DNA from: Hofstenia miamia
Lineage: Eukaryota > Xenacoelomorpha > Acoela
Length of the DNA stretch: 64,000 bases
Assembly: GCA_004352715.1 (NCBI GenBank)
Contig: SCFE01000108.1
Location: forward strand, 740,492-804,491
Direction of reading: 5' to 3'
This document shows positions 60,014 to 64,000 of this stretch, piece by piece; positions within the stretch are counted from its first letter, which is position 1, and the number at the start of each line of letters is the position of its first letter. The notes beneath the pieces are model-generated. The model saw only the letters and a program-made list of their open reading frames with translations. It searched no databases and had not been told where the DNA came from. The translations under genes and the position numbers were made by a program.

Positions 60014-61759
60014 GTTTCAAATATATAGTTCGTATTTATATATATTGTACTTTTATTTTTGTAAATCATAAATTTTCTTTTGTACAAAGTACAAAGTCAA
60101 TTTATTTATTTGTATTGGAATATTTTGTTTGCTTTACAATTTAAATTTTCCCGGTACTTATTTCTCTAAGTTCACTTGAAACGTAATTTAATTCAACTAA
60201 ATAACTGGATAGTATTCTACATGTCTATCGTGGTGGTCTATATCAAAGAATTACATGTATGTTCTAGTATGTAGATGGTAGTTCCTTCTCAGTCAAGTTT
60301 TGCTTAGGATTTACACTGAATTTTCATTTATTGCATCGATTAATCGATCACTTTAAAACCATTTATCCCGGTGATGGTGTGGTTAACTATTGGAGTAGAA
60401 AAGTTCCAATGGCTAAATACGCAATTATAGTTCTTGAGCCTGATCTTTAAATTTGCAAAAAATCTATGCTGATTTAAGAAAAGCGCCTATGAATTTAAGT
60501 GGCTATAAACACGGAATTGAAACATGATAGTATTACATACTCTCAAATCCAAAATGGAATTGGGAAACCCATTTGTTTGATGAGTTCTAAACTATTTTTT
60601 AAATGAATTAATTTAATCTTTAAAAATCAGTTATTGCTATTTTATATATTATAAGGTGGATATTTGCAAAAATTTACATAATTCGTCTAGATTTTATCCG
60701 GAATGTACGAAGTTTTCTTATCAATGCTTATGTATATCGGGTAAAATATGTGCTATGCTTCATTAATTAGCAGTGTTACTATGTAATTTAATTGTAAATA
60801 TTTGTAATGCAAATTAATGCCTCATAAATAATGAATGCGCATCGAGGGCTACAAAATTGATTTGAAATCTAGCTAGCATCTTCATTCACTCAATGAAAAA
60901 ACAATTCTTTATAACCTTTCCAATTACGGAAGAATTATTGAACAAGATCGAATAAATTTGAAGTGTTGCCTTTAAAAATACAAAAATGGCATCTGCCGGT
61001 AGATCAATCTCAGAAATGTAGGCTAAGATTGTCATCCTCATATATTCCATGGATTTCGTTTATTTCCGCCGTATTGCAAAAGAATTTTACCAGATATATC
61101 TGATGAGCCGTGTGTATGTATTATGTTCTACAGAAGTTTTTTCAGAAACAATGCACGCTTTAAGTTTAAAAGTATACCTTTGCGCATTGAATTATTTTCA
61201 TTACATTTAAAGTAAGATGAGAATTTTATGCAGCGTTGGAAAGAATAATACTATTTAAAACAATCTTTCTCCTTAAAATTAATTGTAATAATTCATCCAC
61301 AATGAGTTATCAAAAACAAATATTATACAAATTATAATTATTGACCATTTTAACTCAATATTCAAAGTCGATCCAATAAATGTACCTCAGTTGATGTGTA
61401 TTGGCTTGGAATTAAGTTTTAAGAGGGCCTACACTTGCATAATCTAAAATATAAGGAATGTTTAGTTAATGGACGTATCCCGAAAAATAAGTGAGGAATC
61501 GGAGGCAGAATTGTTTGTATCCGTCTTTCAGAAATTACCCGCTTTATTATTATTTCACAGGAAAGGTTAAGTGAGCCCATGCAACATTCTATTCATTAAT
61601 TTTAACATGGATAGTGGCATTTATTTTAGGTGCTTTTTATGTATTCACGCACATTTAGTAATAGTACTGGTTTTATGTTTAGATATTTTAATGTTTGAAA
61701 AGTGCTTAGCATCGGCGAGTTACAATATTCAGTTTATATGTGAAAATATAAGAATACAA
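60014..61759. other. Downstream intergenic stretch
   Basis: AT-rich sequence with no recognised gene. It includes the presumed 3' untranslated region of the PDI gene, whose end cannot be placed because no canonical AATAAA occurs in the first 150 bases. Confidence 0.6.
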
Positions 61760-61981
61760 CTAAAGTTTCATAGAATATCCCTGCCCTGAAATAGGACGCA
61801 TTGGAGTGTTCAGTTCGTGGGATGGATATTTTGTATTAGCTCGAAATGGTTTCTTGAGATAATTATCTTTCGAAAGATTTTTTGTCACACTCTTCATGTA
61901 TTGATTGTCAGCCCACTCAGTGTATTCGTTTTCCTCTTCTTTTTGTTCATGTATTGGTGTGTTTGCAACAGTAACTAAATC
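61760..61981 (-). CDS. Probable terminal exon of an unknown minus-strand gene
   Basis: On the minus strand a strong acceptor (CTTTTGTTGCAG, 61982..61993) precedes a frame of 73 codons ending in a stop at 61760..61762. The translation begins DLVTVANTPIHEQKEEENEY and ends RPISGQGYSMKL. It is hydrophilic, with many charged residues and scattered Pro. Such balanced composition is unusual for this AT-rich DNA, which supports coding. Upstream exons would lie to the right (above 62000) but I could not assign them. The family is unknown; an axonemal or cytoskeletal microprotein is one possibility but nothing proves it. Confidence 0.5.
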   Translation of the reverse strand, partial: DLVTVANTPIHEQKEEENEYTEWADNQYMKSVTKNLSKDNYLKKPFRANTKYPSHELNTPMRPISGQGYSMKL

Positions 61982-61993
61982 CTGCAACAAAAG

Positions 61994-63373
61994 ATCAATG
62001 CGTTGAATGACTAAATGAAATCGAAAAGATGAAAATTGTATATAAATTAAATATAAATAGCAAAAGTAGTTAGGTGGCGGTTAATAATTTAATTTTTTTA
62101 ATAATTTATTTTCAAACCTCTGTATACTACAAAAAGTATAAAAATACTTAAGGTTTAAAGTAAATTGTTTTCTTTAATTCCAATTAGTTGCAAATTGATA
62201 TTACTTAGTTACAGGCTTTATTTGAATATCCAAATACTTTTTCTTTGGTGATAATTTTATTATAGCCTAAATACCATGGTTTTGGCTCGAATTAGATAGT
62301 TTAGGATCTTGTGCATATTATAAACAAAATGAAATCAAAACTTGAAATGATACTCGTGGTTATATCATACTAACTCACTTTCCTAAAAACCGGTTAACTT
62401 ATTATCTGGGACAAAGTTTAATAAAACAGTTCTTCATGATTCTTTTTCTAAATTTAAATTTTCTATAGCACTTAGTTCTGACATGGAGTTTTGATGAAAT
62501 ATCTTTGATCAAATTTTGAAAAATATTTAGTGATTTTAGTTTTTGTAGATAGTCTAATGAAAAATGATTGTAAATTCTTGTGACGTTATTTTTTATTGCT
62601 TTTTTCACATGATAGCTCCAATTTAACATTCTTTCTAACGTATTTTTTGATCTCTTAGATAAGTTTGTCAACAAACATGATGAATATTAATATTGATGCA
62701 GAATATTTGATTTCATTCCATTTAATTAGCGATAGCAAATTCATTGAGCTAATTTTATCAATTTTAAACAAATATCAAAGAAGTTTATTATTTCAGTGCC
62801 AATGACAAAGATATCTGACAAGTCCAATTTTATCTATAAAATCAATTGCACCGGTGGTGAGGACTATATTGGATATATATATATATATATAATCAGTGTA
62901 ACCAAGTCTTAACATAAGCACAAATATCTTCTAATTGAAGTTTAATTACATCATAATATCTTTTAATTAAATAATGCATACATAGAGGATGGTCGGCCTT
63001 AGACCATTGCAACCTATGCGGCCGCAGTGGGCTCCGCATTTTCATAGACTAGGGGTAAATTGCTAAATTAAAACAGTATAAGTTAAAATTGTTTATAGTT
63101 TAGCATGTTTTTTTAGTTTTAATGTTTTACAGTGTTTTCAATCTATTACGTCGTTGTAGCAAGTGCAGTAATTTATTCAAGCTACTTGGGGAGGGGGGGG
63201 AGTTCCTCCTTGAGTATTCTTTCTTCTCCCCTGAGTTACTTAGTTAAAAGATAGAAACACCTAGATTGAATGTTTAAAATATTCGTGGACAAGGTTATGA
63301 TGATGGTGCGAATATGAAAGGAGCCCATTCTGGAGTTCAAAAGGGCTTTTAAATATTAACAGCAGAGCATTTT
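61994..63373. other. AT-rich stretch, mostly featureless
   Basis: It may contain further exons of the minus-strand gene ending at 61760, but none was established. A 90-codon Lys/Asn-rich minus-strand frame at 62402..62674 stops in frame and lacks a family match. A (TA)n tract lies at 62873..62890 and a poly-G run near 63190..63200. Confidence 0.5.
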
Positions 63374-63586
63374 TTACTCCATGTGCTTATCATAAGCGTT
63401 AATCTGATGGTAGCAGACATGGTCAAAACATGCCCTGCTGCACAGTTTCGTTGGAACTATACAACGCGGGTACATTATTTTTTCATCATCTACAAAGAGA
63501 TGGTCATTATTTAGAAAGCATGTTTCCAATCTGTCTGTAAAACCTCTGTGTGAAATAAGGTATGAATGTAAATTAGATAGTGTCAA
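63374..63586 (-). pseudogene. Possible LTR-retrotransposon integrase N-terminal fragment
   Basis: The minus-strand frame contains NNDHLFVDDEKIMYPRCIVP followed by TKLCSRACFDHVCYHQINAY. This pattern resembles the sequence leading into the HHCC zinc-binding domain of Ty3/gypsy-type integrases: a short strand with an acidic turn, R-x-x-VP, then a helix with H. The second histidine and the CxxC pair are not visible and the frame is short, so the identification is tentative. Confidence 0.35.
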
Positions 63587-63972
63587 AGCACTTCGTTAAG
63601 AATGGAACAACTACACTTATCATAGGAAGAAGCATCCTCAAATACGCTCGTTCACATCATCTCCTTCGAAATCAAATCACAACCATTCACTCATATCCAG
63701 GAAATAGCACCGCAGCTCTAACGCAAAAAATCACGCAATACGAAAGAACTCACGTCGACACTGTGATGCTCAACACCGGTCTAATCGATGCACTCAAGTT
63801 TAATCCTAACACGTTCCGCCAAAAGCTACAAAACATCATCACAGAAGTCAAGAAGAAATTCACACCTCATCACATCTACCTTTTCGAAATCACCCCTGTC
63901 TGTGCTGATCATAACCTCTCAAAGAACTTTGCATTCCAACAATGTAATCAAATCATAAGAAGTTTCTCTCAA
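63577..63972 (+). pseudogene. SGNH/GDSL-esterase-like domain fragment, cut by gap
   Basis: A plus-strand frame is open from the stop at 63574..63576 to the gap at 63973, 132 codons with no ATG near the start. It shows the SGNH block order: TTLIIGRSILKYAR (block I, with GRS in place of GDS), IHSYPGNSTAALTQ, VDTVMLNTGLIDALKF (block III region, normally GxND), then KKKFTPHHIYLFEITPVC and a trailing helix. The Ser is kept but the GDS Asp and block III Asn are replaced, so activity is doubtful. SGNH domains of this kind occur in ORF1 of CR1/L2-type non-LTR elements and in stand-alone invertebrate genes. GC content is higher than the flanks, which suits a transposon origin. Confidence 0.55.
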
Positions 63973-64000
63973 NNNNNNNNNNNNNNNNNNNNNNNNNNNN
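63973..64000. other. Assembly gap reaching the window edge
   Basis: At least 28 N bases interrupt the SGNH-like frame. Confidence 0.99.

Noticed and set aside
1-64000. tRNA, rRNA, CRISPR array or bacterial-type operon structure
   Set aside because: No cloverleaf, rRNA core or regularly spaced repeat array was noticed, and spliceosomal introns and transposon types mark nuclear animal DNA.

Overview
The window is AT-rich DNA from an animal nuclear genome. It holds one confidently recognised host gene, a protein disulfide isomerase at 53637..60013 (+), whose ten coding exons all join in frame. Six of its nine introns are only 37-43 bases long and three are about 0.9-2.7 kb. Very short introns, low GC and dense transposon debris would fit a flatworm or nematode, but other AT-rich invertebrates such as cnidarians or myxozoans are not excluded, and the sequence does not fix the species.

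The dominant feature of the first 46.4 kb is a giant inverted repeat. A left arm (2563..23123) and a right arm (25887..46402), each about 20.5 kb, read as near-perfect reverse complements around a 2.76 kb single-copy spacer (23124..25886). Where compared by eye, the arms differ mainly at single-N contig joints and inside one mariner-type element. The first 1.1 kb of the window is a third copy of part of the right arm (29461 onward). Each arm carries, from outside in: a broken non-LTR reverse transcriptase fragment, a small inverted-repeat element, a decayed hAT element that also contains a retroelement endonuclease-like fragment, a MITE-like element with CAGGGCTTTC ends, a cluster of inverted CACACTGCCGTTAAG motifs, a second MITE-like element, an internally deleted Tc1/mariner element, and a hAT element with 17-base inverted ends and a perfect 8-base target duplication. 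I recognise no intact host gene in either arm.

Several single-N joints are flanked by direct duplications of about 80 to 890 bases. They are mirrored in both arms but with slightly different trimming, which looks like unmerged contig or haplotype ends. The palindrome may therefore be a real amplified or inverted segment, a scaffolding artefact, or both.

From 46.4 to 53.6 kb the sequence is AT-rich and mostly non-coding, with (TA)n tracts, an assembly gap (49573..50131), an inverted pair of a dispersed repeat, and two weak exon candidates. After the PDI gene (53.6-60.0 kb) comes a short stretch with a probable terminal exon of an unknown minus-strand gene (61760..61981). Near the end lie a possible LTR-retrotransposon integrase fragment and an SGNH-esterase-like fragment (63577..63972) cut off by a gap. 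I saw no convincing tRNA, rRNA or CRISPR array.
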